64,000 nucleotides of DNA from Elysia crispata (taxonomy: Eukaryota; Mollusca; Gastropoda; Plakobranchidae). The stretch spans positions 417,501 through 481,500 of the forward strand of contig JAWDGP010000881.1 of assembly GCA_033675545.1 (NCBI GenBank), read 5' to 3'. Shown here piece after piece: positions 25,115 to 38,109 of the stretch. Both the position numbers and the translations under genes were made by a program. The number at the start of each line of letters is the position of its first letter. The first letter of the stretch is position 1. The notes under the pieces were generated by a model. The model worked only from the letters and a program-made list of their open reading frames with translations, was not told the DNA's origin and searched no databases.

Positions 25115-26604
25115 TGTTTGCTCTGAATCGGAGTCAAGTCAGAAACGATTGATATAGGTTACATTACAAAGTGTAAGAGATCTCTACTCAAAATTTTAGT
25201 ACTTGGGCAACACTGATCATCACCTAAATATAATAATGGATGATCTATAAATTTAAAAGCTTAAATAAAAGTTAAAGACTCAGCTTGAAACATGTCTCAA
25301 TCTTAAAAAAAAAATAAAAATTAATTGTCATGCAGGTGAGGTGAAAAGATGAGGTCTCTCATTCATTCAGGGAATCAGGGATTGATGGTCAGATTAAAGA
25401 ATTTGTACTTCTGGTTTATACATTAAAAAGATAAAAAAATCTCCCTCTAGATCATGAAAACTTCTAAAAACAACGCATATTGGATATGCTACTTAAACTC
25501 TTGTATTTAAATTGATTTATGAAGTGCCAGGGTGTGGTGAGCCACTGGATTCAAAGCATTAGTGTAGGTCAACAAATGATGAACACTTCATATATGATTC
25601 ATTCTCAAAAGGTGTCTTTTTCAACCATAGTCACAACATATTAGAATTTAAAAAGAAAATACAGCTTTAAGTCTACATTTTTTAAGTCCTACGCTTTGCA
25701 CACATAATAAAGAGATATTTTCAACAATATCATGTTGTAAATGCGTGTCTTGTAAAATTTATGAGATGTTCAAAACAAAAAAACACAGTTTTTCTTGTGG
25801 ATTTTTGTTACATTTTTGGGTGGTGATTTTCTCTGACTTTCAGCTTTTGTCTAGTTCGTTTTCAGAGTAAAATGGTAATTGATTTTACAAAAGAAATGAT
25901 TAAAGAACCTAATTCTTTATTCATCATTGAGAAAAGGAACGCTATTTTGCTATGACAAACATATTTTTCTGCTCTACTTAGACGTATTGCATTGTGTCAT
26001 CATGGCTCATTGAAATAAAAGCCTTTTATAACCCTCAACGAGATATGATAATTGATCCACTCTGATTCACCAGCATTGCCATGCATCAAACTTTATTCTA
26101 GAAGCTACTTTGGCATAATGATATATCAACTGAGCTGAAAATAAAGGTCTGTTCCTCAGTATTCCATGCCTGTGTCATTGCAATATGTCTAAGATCGCAG
26201 TTGTCACTGATTCACCAAGGCTTATTTTGATTCTTTGACACTGTCAGAATTTTCTAGCATGGATAGAAAACTCAATAAAGCCCACTTCTGCTAAAGTAGG
26301 AGCAAAGAATTTTCCAAGAAGAAGATTTCTTTGTTTGTGTCATTCTGTTTAAATGCACTGACAGGCGATATGTCTAAGACCAAAAATACCTCTGAGATAC
26401 CCTAGAACTATTTCATCCATTTCATCTTTAAGAGATTTATCTAAAAAGCGATTTTAAAGGAATTTTAAAGTTCAGAGAGCTTTTGTTTTGGATAATAACT
26501 ATTTTGAACGTGTATGAGGCAGTTCAGATCAATAGATCTACTAGATCTAGATATAGAACCTAGATACATGTTACAAATAATGTAATATAGATAGGTTTTT
26601 CTCC

Positions 26605-26992
26605 ATTTGGTGCTTGTACTAACCTAAGTAGGCTTAGATCTATGTTAAATTATACCTAGTAAGGGCAATTTTAAGTGATTAAGTTCTATATTTTGTCTTA
26701 GTCAGTACTTAGATGTAATGATGACACAATTTATGTCATCAATACGTCTGAGAACAAAATTGTGTTTTTTTTGTTTATTTTATGTTTCAAATAAGAATTT
26801 GGTGCTTGTAATAACTTAAGTTGACCTAGATCTATGTTAAATTATACCTAAGGGCAATTTAAAGTGACAAAGTTATATAATTTGTCTTAGTAAGTACTTA
26901 GATGTAATGATGACACAATTGATGTCATCAATACGTCTGAGAACAAAATTGTGTTTTTTTTTTTGTTTATTTTATGTTTCAAATAAGAATTT
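26605..26992. repeat. 192-bp direct tandem duplication with an internal palindrome
   Basis: Two adjacent copies begin at about 26605 and 26797 with atttggtgcttgta and end in tttcaaataagaat. Each contains gatgtaatgatgacacaatt followed by (g/t)atgtcatcaatacgtc, an imperfect palindrome of about 37 bases with TGA(C/T)-type half sites. An inverted short copy (attgtgtcatcattacgtct) lies near 27257. Copies differ by small indels. Confidence 0.85.
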
Positions 26993-27494
26993 TGTTTGAT
27001 GTGAACAGATATTGACAATAAGTACTCAAAATGAGCATTTATTAATGAGTTAATATGACTGTTAAAAAAAACCCCAACAACTTCTGTAGCATTATTCACT
27101 TAGATGTAACAGTGACACAAAGTTTGCTTTCCCTAAAGAAATATTTTAATTTTCAGTTGAATATTTAGACATGATTACACAGTATTTAACTCAATTTATC
27201 TTTTGAAAGAAGTAGGGACATAATACATAGAACAAAGTTATGAAATAAGGCAAAAATTGTGTCATCATTACGTCTTAGTATGTATGACAATATTCGAAAA
27301 ATATCGCTTCTTTTCCTAAATGAGATGCTCAACTATCTTTAGAACAATTTCATTCCATCCTTAGGATGCTTACACTGCTAGAAACATACATTTTATGTAT
27401 AAAAATACAAAATGAAAATTAAGTCCCTAGTTCAAAAATTGACACGACCTTTTGAGAATGAGTCATATCTATTTTATTATCTCACTTTTCTCAG

Positions 27495-30400
27495 ATGTAC
27501 AATATGAGTAAAACAAGTGCAACAGCAGGGTTCTGTTTGAGGCTGTTGCGTGAACAGTGTCCATCGAGAAACATTTCAACATCTAGACTTGTTTTGCAGT
27601 TAACCTCACCTCTGCAATTGACTCAAAAACCTGTCAAGTATGTTTTTTAGTTTTACAAAAAGGCTTTAAAAATGAATCATGTTGAAGTATAACTAGCCCT
27701 TAAATTGCATCTATAGGTACGTTTCTTATCATTTTATGAAACTCTTTTTCTGTAATTGTTTAAGAATAATAAAGTGAAAGGGGGAAGTTCATGGTGAATT
27801 TAGCCTTTGACAATATCAAGGTTGGAAGAATTAGCTGTGTTCTACTAGTATTTATGAGTATTTATACGCTAACTGAATATTCTCACCTGCAATTTTTCTG
27901 ACACCACCCTTGCCACAGTTATGTTAAAATTTAAAGTTGTTAAACAATTTAACATTAGTACCAGAATTTTTTTTTATAGCTACTGCCACAGAAGATCTTT
28001 TCTTACATCAGAAAGATTGATTTCCAAGAAAAGATATGTTCACACTTCAGTGACACTTCAAGAAAAAGAGCATACTGAGCATTGTGTCAAAGATGAACTG
28101 CCTGAGGAAAACACTTTGCTTAAAGCTGAGGACGAATCTTTTAGTAAAACTGTAACGAGAGAGAAGCCTGTCTCAGATCTTACAACAAATGAACGTCTCA
28201 AACCACCAAGGCCTGTTATAAATGTAAGACACTTAGTACAGAATATTTTACATCTCCTCTACTTCTGTTTCTTTCTTTTTTTTCTTCCCCTAATGCCTTT
28301 AGGTGTCAAATATTACTTTTACGGTCCTCTTAATATCTTTTGGCATTATTCTTGGCAGGGTGGTAGAAATGACATTGTAGGTGCTTGTTTGCATCAAGTG
28401 CTTCCTTTTTCAGGTAATGAATGATAGTTTTAGATGGAAATATTTTAAGAGATCTTCAGTCCAGAATTTTTTCTTCTTTCTAAAGGTCCTGGTTGAAAGC
28501 TTAAAGCACTATTTATACAAACACTCTCACACTATTACACACTCATAGATCGACATTCCACATTTTTGTAAAAGCTAAAGAAGAAGGAAAAATTTAATTT
28601 CGTTTTGTCAGATTGGAAGAGGCAGTCTTTGAAAAAAGAACAAGCTTTTGAAGAGCTAGGAAATTTTAAATTCAATTTAAGCAATATTGAGCCAAAACTT
28701 GAGCTTTCCAATTTATCCTAAAAGGGAGTAAAAATTCTTACATATGAGTTTACATAGATCGACTCTACATGACATACCATCTTAGTTTTTTGCATATCCA
28801 TTCCTTAAAATTTTCAATAAAATAAATAAAAAAAAAATGGAAACAAGGAATACTAAAAGTAAAACTTCAAATGTGCAAGTAATTATAAAAAATCATTGAA
28901 GATCTGATAGAAAAAAAATTTTTTTTCTTTTTTTTTTTTTTGCATTTTTTTTATACATTTATGAACAAGTTGTTGTTATAGGTTCCCATCTTTTATTTTT
29001 GACACAGGAAAAAGAGTCAAGTCTGCCTAACCATGACCCAAATCGAGTAACAGAGGAACAGAGGAGACTTGAAAGAAAAGCAAGTTCGATATTCCAGGAG
29101 TTGATAGAAACCAGGTTTGATTTTTTTTTTCTTTTCTTTCTTTTTTTTTACTTATATTTTTTGTAGGAGGGGAGGGGAGGGGAAGGTGGGTCGCTAAAGG
29201 AAAAAGGAGAGAAAAGAGTTGCATACAGTCTTTGAAAGTTGTAGGTTTTAAAATTAATTTCTAAAACAAATTAAGCAATAAGAAATAGAACATATTCCTT
29301 TTACTACACCAACATAACCTTGCTATTGAGCAAAGATCCTTATAGGTTCATAATGTAGAGATTCCAACAAGGGGCAAGTTAAAGAATAATGTTGTAGGTA
29401 ATTCTTGTTGGTGTGCCATATATTCAAGTTTTTTTTTGTATTCACTAAAGAAAGATAAATTTAAATTTACATTAAATTTTGTTTCTTGTAAAATATAATT
29501 TGTTTTGTCATTAAAACCAGGGGTGCCAACAAGGACACTTTTATATTTGCTGTGAAGAAATTTGTGGATCGAGAAAGTGTCTACTGGAGAGGGGCAGTAG
29601 AATTTATTTACGCTGGGATGAAAGAGATGGAGCATTTTGGAGTTCAGAAAGATTTGGATGCTTATAAGGCTCTAATACAGGTCAGAATGTGTCAGGTGCC
29701 TTGCAAGTCTTTCTTTAAATATATGCACTTCACTGTCAGTTTTGTGCTTTGGATCTGTTTTGACCAGTTTTTAATATACTATTGAAATGCTTAAGGTGTG
29801 AAAAGGGAGGGGGAAGAAATCATATGAAGTTCATGGTACTTTTCAAAAATCCTAATTTTTTCAAAAGTTTGAAGTAAAAAAAAAGTATCCTTGAGATTTT
29901 TATACTGATGACTCAGTTTGTTATTTAAATACAGGCTTTTCCAGAGGAAAAAATGATTCCGCGCAATCCATGGCAGGTGGAATTCATGCATTATCCTCGA
30001 CATCAGCAATGTGGTATAGATATGTTGGAGCAAATGGAACACAACGGTAATATTTTTACCTTCTTTTGGAATAAGTGGGGGGTTGTTTTGGGTGGGGGGG
30101 GGGGGGGTGTGGTATTGAGTAATAAAACTTCAGCTATACTTATCTGATTATGGAAGAAAACTGTTATTATACAACTTATAGGATAATTGAGCAGTTAATT
30201 GTCGTGGCCTAAAATTTTTCCAGGATCTTTGAAGCTTCTTACTGAGATGATTATTTCAACCTGAGCTAAGGGTTACCTCTCAACTTAGCGCTCCTTAAAC
30301 ATATCTTCCACCAGTTCAGTTTTTTTAAAAATCTGTTTTGCTTTTGTCCTTAATTTTATTTTTAAGTTTACAAATATAAAATGATTTTTCCGGAAAAACT

Positions 30401-32917
30401 GAGTCTTTTTCATATAACACTGATTTCTTATGTATTCTATACATATGACCCATTGTTTTGAGTTGATCAGAATTAAGATCATATTCATCTACAGCACACC
30501 TTGAATCCAAAAAACTGGGATTCAAAGAACAAACAGAGAAAAGTCCCTGTTTTTTTCCCTTCTTTGACTCTCTTAAAATATGTTGCATCTAACAAACTAA
30601 TCTCAGACCCGTCCTCGGGTTCAAAGAACCACAAGTGTTGGCAAACCCATTGTAACATGCTTTTCTACTTAGAAATTTAGTTGAAATTCAATCAAAACTT
30701 CCCATTGGCCATAGAACACTAGGGGTAGAGAAGAGCAAAGAATTGACTTGCAGGGAGAAAATAATTAGCACTTGGCATGGAGAGATATGGAATTAAAATT
30801 GTGGTTTTTCTAAATGAAAGTCATTGTCAATAGCCATCTACATTTACCAGTGGATGTAAAGCCAACAGAAAAGCATTAATTCACATGTCCTCAAAGCATG
30901 AATGCATTTCTCTGATCTCCAACTCTTTAGGAATAGGTTCAGTATTGAAGGCAGTATAGATCGATACATGGCTGCTCTTTTGTGAGACCTTCACATTCAT
31001 TTATCAAGGTCACTGGTTTGGCTTGACTAGGGAATAAGGGGAAAGACTGCCACTTTCACTCAATTTTATGCCTTTTTCTTTGCAAGGAATAGAAGATGCT
31101 TTTTTCATTCATTACGTTTCATGAACTTGATTTGTTCTTACTCATTCCACCTTCGAATCATCTTTGTATAGGAGTAATACCAGATGAAGCTCTTGGAGTT
31201 CTTTTGAAGAATAGATTTGGCAGAGAGGCACATGTGACAAGGAAATTTAGACGCATGTTATACTGGTTGCCAAAGTTCAAGAATATTAACCCATACCCGA
31301 TCCCCATGGAGCTTCCGCTGGACCCTAGGCAACTGGCTTTTCTTGCTCTACGTAGGATGAGTGTAGATCGAGAAACGCAGTACAGCATTTTTGAAGTAAG
31401 ATACAATTATCTGCAAAACTGAAAGTTAGTTTTTCCTTATTTGTTGCTTAACTTGTGCAAAAGTGCAAGATTGATCACTGGCTAACATTTGAAAAGTGAG
31501 GGCCAGCCGGACATGAGCTGATCAAAATTGTTTTATGGCCCTGCCAGTGAGGGAGACAAGGGAGATAACTGGTCTGTTATAAACTGGTGGACATACCAAT
31601 TTGGAATCCGCTTGAAGTCAATTCGCTTAAAGTCAGCTCTCGCTTGAAGTCAACACCACACTATGGTCTTGTTTTTTCCTTTTTTAACTGATTTTCTGAT
31701 AAAGTCAACGGCTTGGGGACATTTTTGCTTAAAGTTAACACTTCGTGGTGGATGGGAAAAGATGAAACACATAAAAGCGGGGATGCATAGGGATGCGTAG
31801 GCGGGATATAGCTCTTTGTTTGTAAATCCAATTCAGTCAGTAAGTCACTGTGAATTAAGGTCTAGCTAAGTTTGTATGGTACTGCGCGGTTGTGACAATA
31901 ATAAAGAAAGGTGCGTAAAGCGTGGGTGGGATGGAGGCTGTGTGTGTGTGTGTAGACGTAGACCTAACTTATTATGGGCTCGCATCATTTTAGGCAAACA
32001 GTGCAGTTTTCTCCCCACTGCCGATGGTCTTAACTAATAGCATCCTTTTCAGAGCCTCCAATAATACTAAACAATTTTTTTTTAAAATCAGGTCTTAATT
32101 TTTTTTTTTTGGTGAAAACAAAATGAAAGTAATGATGGTCCCAACCCATATTAAAAGAGGGTAAAGCTGAAAAAATATAGCAAGAATTGTAGGTATATAG
32201 ACATATTTTGCGTTTTTGTATGTAGCACATCAAGTTGTTTAAATAAACCTCTTTTCAGACTTAAGTGGTTTTCTCTTTGCCTAAATAACTTTTATAAATT
32301 TTCCACACTATAGCTATGATTAACCAAATGGAGACACTGCAAACAGAGACTAATATTATAAGTAACAAAAGGGAGACAATCCGTTTTAAAATCTCAATTC
32401 TTGGACTTGTTTCCTGGAAATGGATAAAGTCAACACTTTTTTTTTGTCCCGAGGTATTGACATTAAGCAGATTCCACTGTATTTTGCACGATCTGTAAGA
32501 TGAATAATTAAAATTTAATTTCACGCTTGTCCTTCTATTTTCCTACCCTTATTTCATGAAAATCAGTTAGAAAGTAAGGGTTTTATCAACTGTTTTGTAA
32601 AGTGTCTTAATTATGGTTTCATGGAAAAAGAAAGTAAGTGAATACATCTTAAAAATTTTAATAATTCAGCATTAGCCTCTGGAGCTCAGTCACCTGTTAG
32701 TTGTGCCTGTCAAGAAGAAAACATCTAATTCACATCAACTACTGACCATATGGTTATACATTTGAAGTTGATTTTTATATGTTTGTAAGTGCATTGATTT
32801 CTTTATTCTCTCATATAAATTTCAAGAATAATTTAGGTTGCAAATAAAAGTAATTTCAATTACAAAGTCATGTACTTTTTTATGATTGGTTTATGAAAAG
32901 AGCTTATTTTGAGTTGC

Positions 32918-32969
<52 letters not shown>

Positions 32970-35555
32970 AAATTGCATATAAATATATATATATATATAT
33001 AAAAATCAGAAAAATTAGCTACTCTTCACCTGCATGCTCCAAAAATAAAACAATAATTGAATCACATTTTATTAACATTAATTTGATCATAAATTTATAA
33101 GAAATTGTAAAAATTCGGACAGAAAATTCACTGGGGCTTCAGGCTTGCACAGGTAAGTTTTATGACTACTGACTGTAACTTGGCTGTGGTGAAGGTGTAA
33201 TGGTATTTAGCCTAGTCAACTAAAATTGAGTAGTTAGTCGCAGTTGTGGAGTATTTGAAAGAGAAAAAGAAAACAGAACAATCTTAAGTTGAGAAGTAAT
33301 TATTTATGAAGTACATATGATAAAAGTTGTTTAATGGTACATTTTATCAATATTTGTAATTTATTATAAACTGCCTTGCTTCATGGATGTCATAATATGC
33401 ACCTGTTTTATCAACCATTTTATTTCTTATTTCAGACGATTGAGGTAGAGGAAGAACCAGAGGAAGACACATTCATTGCTAGTGCACAGAGCCCCCTGCA
33501 ACAGCAACTGATAAGTGAACACAACACAGAAGAGCCGCTGTTTGTTGAGGGACCTTATCCTGTCTACCTGCGTGAGATAAGGCAGAACTACTTTCTGTTG
33601 CGGGCTGAGCCCAACATCCATTCACTCATGAAGCAAAAACAACAAGAAAAGGCAGATGAGGATGAAGAGAGTGAGTGAAAACTGGAAATCCTTGTACGGA
33701 AACTGGCTAGTTTGACAGTCTGAGAGACACTATACAGTCTCGACCAGCAGTCTCAGTCTGAGCTGTCTTGGCTAGTGGTCTCAATTCACACTTATTAAAT
33801 GGTGGTCTCAAAATAAACTGTCTTCGCTAGTGGTCTCAGACTGCACTGTCTCCGCTAGTGGTCTCAAACTATACTGTCTCCGCTAGTATTCTCAGGCTAC
33901 ACTGTCTCCGCTAGTGGTCTCAGACTACACTGCCTCCGCTAGTGGTCTCAAACTACACTGTCTCTGCTAGTGGTCTCAGACTTCACTCTCTCCGCTAGTA
34001 GTCTCAAACTACATTGTCTCAGCTAGCGGTCTCAAACTACATTGTCTCCACTAGTAGTCTCAAAATACTTTGTCTCAGCTAGTGGTCTCAAACTACACTG
34101 TATCCGCTAGTGGTCTCAAACTACACTGTTTCAGCTAGTGGTCTCAGGCTACATTGTCTCTGCTGGTGGTCTCAGACTACACTGTCTCCGCTAGTGGTCT
34201 CAAACTACACTGTATCCGCTAGTAGTCTCAGGCTACACTATGTCTGTTAATGGTCTCAGGCTTCTATCTTGGCTGGTTATCTCAGACTGCACTATGCTAG
34301 CTATTGGTCTTGACTAGTGGTCTCAGGCTACAAGGTCTCTGCTAGTGGTCTCTGGCTACAATTTCTCGGCTGTTGGTCTCAAGTTGTACTGTCTCTGGCT
34401 GCACTGTCTCAGACTACAATGTCTCTTCTAGTGATCTCAGGCTGCACTATCTCTGTGAGTGGTCTCAGACTATACTGCCTCTCTGCACTGTCTTGGCTAG
34501 TGATCTCAGGCTGCACTGTCTTGGCTAGTGGTCTCAGGCTGCACTGTCTTCGCTAGTGTTCTCAGGCTGCACTGTCTTGGCTATTGTTCTCAGGCTGCAC
34601 TGTCTTGGCTAGTGTTCTCAGGCTGCACTGTCTTGGCTAGTGATCTCAGGCTGCACTGTCTTGGCTATTGTTCTCAGGCTGCACTGTCTTGGCTAGTGTT
34701 CTCAGGCTGCACTGTCTTGGCTAGTGGTCTCAAGCTACAATGTCTTGGCTAGTGATCTCAGGCTGCACTGTCTTGGCTAGTGGTCTCAGGCTGCACTGTC
34801 TTCACTAGTGTTCTCAGGCTGCACTGTCTTGGCTAGTGGTCTCAGGCTGCACTGTCTTGGCTAGTGGTCTCAAGCTACAATGTCTTGACTAGTGATCTCA
34901 GGCTGCACTGTCTTGGCTAGTGGTCTCAGGCTGCACTGTCTTCACTAGTGGTCTCAGGCTGCACTGTCTTGGCTAGTGGTCTCAGGCTGCACTGTCTCAA
35001 CCAGTAATCTCAGACTCTAGAGTCTTGTTTGAAAGTGAGAAGCTGTCTCTATCTTGAATTATTATAGCAAACAAGCTTTACCAATTTTTTCTTTTTAATT
35101 TTAAAGATATTGTGTTGCTGTGATGTTAGTGTCTTAATTTTAAAGGCATTTTGAAAATTTCAAGTGGCCTAAGTAGAAGATATGGTAAAAAAATATGAAT
35201 AAAAAATTCTTTTTAAACATGCCTTTTTATAATTTGCTATATTCTTCTCTCTTTTACAGATTTGTTTGAATGGACGAATTTCTTTGAAGAGGAAAAAAGT
35301 TCAGAACTTCGGCCCATTCTGAGTGTGCATGAACAGGATGACAGTACAATCCTAGCCTTATCTATCACAGGGACGAGCACAAAGTACAGTGTCATGTCAT
35401 GGGTGCGATGTCTAGAGATGACCAATCCAAAGCTTGCCAAGACGCCTATCCTGTTTAAAATTTTAACGTCATCAGATACTGGTCAACTGGATGTGATCGG
35501 GGACAGCAGACCTCTCTGGGAGCTACAAAAAAATGCTAAGATTTCTGATAATTAG
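27495..35555 (+). CDS. ECSIT: ECSIT, evolutionarily conserved signalling intermediate in Toll pathways, complete, eight exons
   Basis: ECSIT is a mitochondrial protein needed for assembly of respiratory complex I, and in animals it also binds TRAF6 in Toll/TLR signalling. Exons are 27495-27637, 27980-28223, 29008-29114, 29521-29680, 29935-30046, 31172-31395, 33436-33670 and 35260-35555. All borders are GT/AG and phases agree, giving 506 residues (human 431). Residues 1 to about 48 (MSKTSATAGFCLRLLREQC and onward) are basic and hydroxylated, acid-free in most of the stretch, and suit a mitochondrial presequence. Family landmarks are PRNPWQVEFMHYPRHQQCGI and LEQMEHNGVIPDEA (exons 5-6), WLPKFKNINPYPIP (exon 6), SPLQQQLISEHN...PLFVEGPYPVYLR (exon 7) and the C-terminal MSWVRCLEMTNPKLAKTPI (exon 8). 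The start at 27495 has a second in-frame ATG at 27504; an acceptor-like tttctcag just before it allows a 5' non-coding exon. Confidence 0.93.
31596..32479. mobile_element. Non-autonomous pogo-like element in ECSIT intron 6
   Basis: The left end reads ttggaatccgcttgaagtcaa and the right end, inverted, reads cagtggaatctgcttaatgt. TA lies just outside each end (31594-31595 and 32480-32481). Short repeats of the form gcttgaagtca/gcttaaagtca recur three times at the left end and a related ggataaagtcaac lies near the right end. It spans about 884 bp, with no transposase frame. Ends have diverged by a small indel. Confidence 0.65.
32915..33001. repeat. (TA)n microsatellite, two linked blocks
   Basis: Two TA arrays, each preceded by ttgcatataaatatata, lie side by side in ECSIT intron 6, so the first block with its leader has been duplicated. 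Confidence 0.9.
33716..35020. repeat. 28-bp minisatellite in ECSIT intron 7, about 46 copies
   Basis: The unit is 28 bp, about ggctgcactgtcttggct followed by agtggtctca. The left part (33720-34250) is diverged and uses gtctccgctag with aaactacact variants. The right part (34490-35000) is nearly uniform and uses gtcttggctag with ggctgcact. In the right part a variant unit containing caagctacaatgtc recurs at 34731 and 34871, 140 bp apart, which marks a five-unit higher-order repeat. The array begins about 45 bases after the exon 7 donor and ends about 240 bases before exon 8. The Leu/Ser/Cys-rich frames through it are artefacts. Confidence 0.95.
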
Positions 35556-35835
35556 AGTCACTGGTTAATTTTATGCTTGGGCCTGCCATTTTTTTTATGG
35601 AAAAAGAATAACCTCCATGGCGGCAACAGACATGCAGTATTCATGTGATTATTTGCCTCATCACTAATATAGTTCTACTCTTGCTTTAAATCCTTTTTTT
35701 TTCCTTTTTTTTTCAGATGTGAAATCTTGAAGATTCTGTAAATAATCTTTTAAAAGGCACTGACTTCAGCAAGACACCTATTAGAACTAAAATGTATGAA
35801 CATGAATATAATTATGAGATATTATCTATAGATAA

Positions 35836-35841
35836 AATAAA
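35836..35841 (+). terminator. Candidate polyadenylation signal of ECSIT
   Basis: AATAAA about 280 bases after the ECSIT stop codon. Motif only. Confidence 0.4.
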
Positions 35842-36935
35842 TATAACAAAGAAGCAATAACATTTGAAACTGCAACATCTCAAAATCAAACTATAGGGAT
35901 AATAGAGTATTTTTATTTTGTACTTCAATACAACTCTTGCAACAAATTTTTAGGGAAAGCAAAAGATCTCTTTTGATATCATTACTAGTTTTCTTTGGTT
36001 AAATTGAAAATCCCTTATTTTATAAAATGTATGGGATGATAACTTTTCATCAAGCCAAAGATATTTAATGATGGTGAGATAAAATCCACCCTTCACCAGA
36101 TGACCAAGCATGGGTTCAAATTTGAGATCTCAGACTATCAGGGCAGAGCTCCAAGGGCTCTTGCACCCTGATTTAATTGCCATTTGTTATAATCATTTTA
36201 TCTGTGAACCCAGTGATATTGATTCAATCATGTCCCAGTTTCAATCGTACTCAGTAAATAAATTTTTTAAGAAAGAAAACTTATGTGTGTGGGGATACCT
36301 TTCAATTTTGACAAAGAATTTGAGATCAAGTCCAGATTGCAGATTTTGAATGTTATTTTGCTATTTTGTTTTAACTCTATAAAGCAAGTCTCCCTGATCT
36401 GCTTTCAACTCTTGCTTTTCAATGGTATCCCAGAAGTTCGGTTAAAAAAAATCATTTTTTTTTCAAATAATTTACTAAATATGTTCTCAGCATACTTTAG
36501 CCATCCAATGTTTCTGCATGTAAGTTCATTATGGTACAGATTGTATGATCAAGAATTTATTGTAAATATAAGTCTTCATTGCATTGTAAACCTATCTTTG
36601 CAAAACTTCTTTTGCCAAGGAATCTCTTTTGTTACGCATTTACATAGGACCTTTGTACAACTTCGACTTTATGGATGTTCTTTTCAAATTTTGTTTCCAT
36701 TGTAACTTTGCACAGTATGCTTTTACTAGGCTGTGATTAAAGAGCGGTTTCAAAATAAAAGTCATGACTGAGTTTTATACAATTTTATTATTACAAAGTA
36801 GGCAGTATCAACATGATTCATTTCAAAGAATATTCTGACCTTATTTAGGATCATTTTAAGATACACTGTTGTTTTTGAGAACAGGTAATTTATGTTTGAG
36901 CATTACAATAGATGATGAGTTGAGAAAATAATGTA

Positions 36936-38055
36936 CTGTCCAGTCCATAACAGCTAGTGTTATAACTGCACCGCCCGGTGTAACAGCACTTTCACTTGCC
37001 CATTTTTTCCACCTAATAAATGGTAGTAAATGTTAATTAATATGACACCACAATCTTTCTTTCTATTATAAAGGCACAGTAGACTGGTGAAGCTGTTTAT
37101 TACATGTATAGAAACAGTGACCAGTTCAAAATTGTTAATCCTATACTCTGCAGCCAACCAAAATATCTTTCAAGTCAGTCAGCAAAGTGCTGTGCGCGCA
37201 GTCATCACACCGACATCACTCCCATCCTCTGCCTGACCCTGTCATTATACAGTCTACACTATCTGAGCGCCTGTCTCTATATAGGGATGGGCCTATCATT
37301 ACAACTCCCCCCTCCTTCCCAACTCCCACGACACCCTCATTAATTATAAGACAGGTAGTCGCCTTGCATTATGTCTCCGCCAGTAGATCTATGAGAGATC
37401 TGGACTGGATCTACACCAACATGCATGTTTATGACTGAATCTAGCATATTCGCTAGCAATAACATTACTGGGTTCTTTGTTTCATTGCCTAAAAACACAT
37501 GGCACTGACCGGGTCTATTTCAGGTGAAGGACATTGGGCCTACAGTTACGTGTTGACCAACAGATCTTGGCAAGGAAAGCATGGGTTTAATACGTTGCAT
37601 CCAGGCCAAACCCATCACTTTTTTGTGGCTTAGTTGTTGAACACATCAGCCCCTGAAATTATCTATCGACGGATCAAAATCTTCGCTGTCCTTTATATAT
37701 TATGATCAACTCATAGACTCATGATTTCACAATAGGAAATTAAGCTGCAAAAGATTTTAGGAAGACACTTAAATTGGGAAAGGGAGGGATATTACCTTTT
37801 AATAGGGTCGGGGGGGGGGGGGGGCATATCCTGAAGCCACTGATTCTCACCTGTCATTGTAAAATGAAGTTAAAAAAAACTAATAAAAAAAAACAAACAA
37901 CAAAAAACAAAAATGAAACAAAACAAAGATATACAGTCTAGTACAAGTCACGGCCGATAGCTATCTTATCAAGGGAAGCAACCTGTATAAATATTTAAAT
38001 ATTCTGAGTTGAGTCCCATTTCCGTTATTTTTTTTCTTCTTAACAAATGTTGTTT
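36936..38055. mobile_element. Approximately 1-kb interspersed repeat, copy B
   Basis: It starts ctgtccagtccataacagc and follows copy A (11685-12710) in order and orientation for about 1.1 kb, with many substitutions and indels. Shared blocks are gcaaagtgctgtgcgcgc, gacatcactccc, ttatgactgaatct-like and cttggcaaggaaagcatg. A G-run lies at about 37808-37823. The right terminus of copy A cannot be aligned here and the region beyond is unique, so the right end is lost or diverged. Confidence 0.7.
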
Positions 38056-38083
38056 TAATCATATTTTTAGTTATGTGCAATAA

Positions 38084-38102
38084 TCGGGGGGGGGGGGGGG
38101 GA
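38084..38102. repeat. Second G-run
   Basis: A pure G tract of about 17 bases just beyond copy B of the 1-kb repeat. Confidence 0.9.
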
Positions 38103-38109
38103 AGCAGAT

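Larger units (their letters stand above)
23881..27494. other. Intergenic DNA upstream of ECSIT
   Basis: AT-rich with no convincing gene. It contains a T-run (about 24310), the (ATT)n array, a 192-bp tandem duplication (26605-26992) and several tagatctaga-type motifs near 26535-26570. Confidence 0.6.

Noticed and set aside
34317-34752. Cys/Leu/Ser repeat protein in ECSIT intron 7
   Set aside because: It follows the 28-bp minisatellite; three units (84 bp) simply keep frame.
36110-36705. Open frames downstream of ECSIT as a new gene
   Set aside because: No family similarity, no splice context, composition like the surrounding non-coding DNA.
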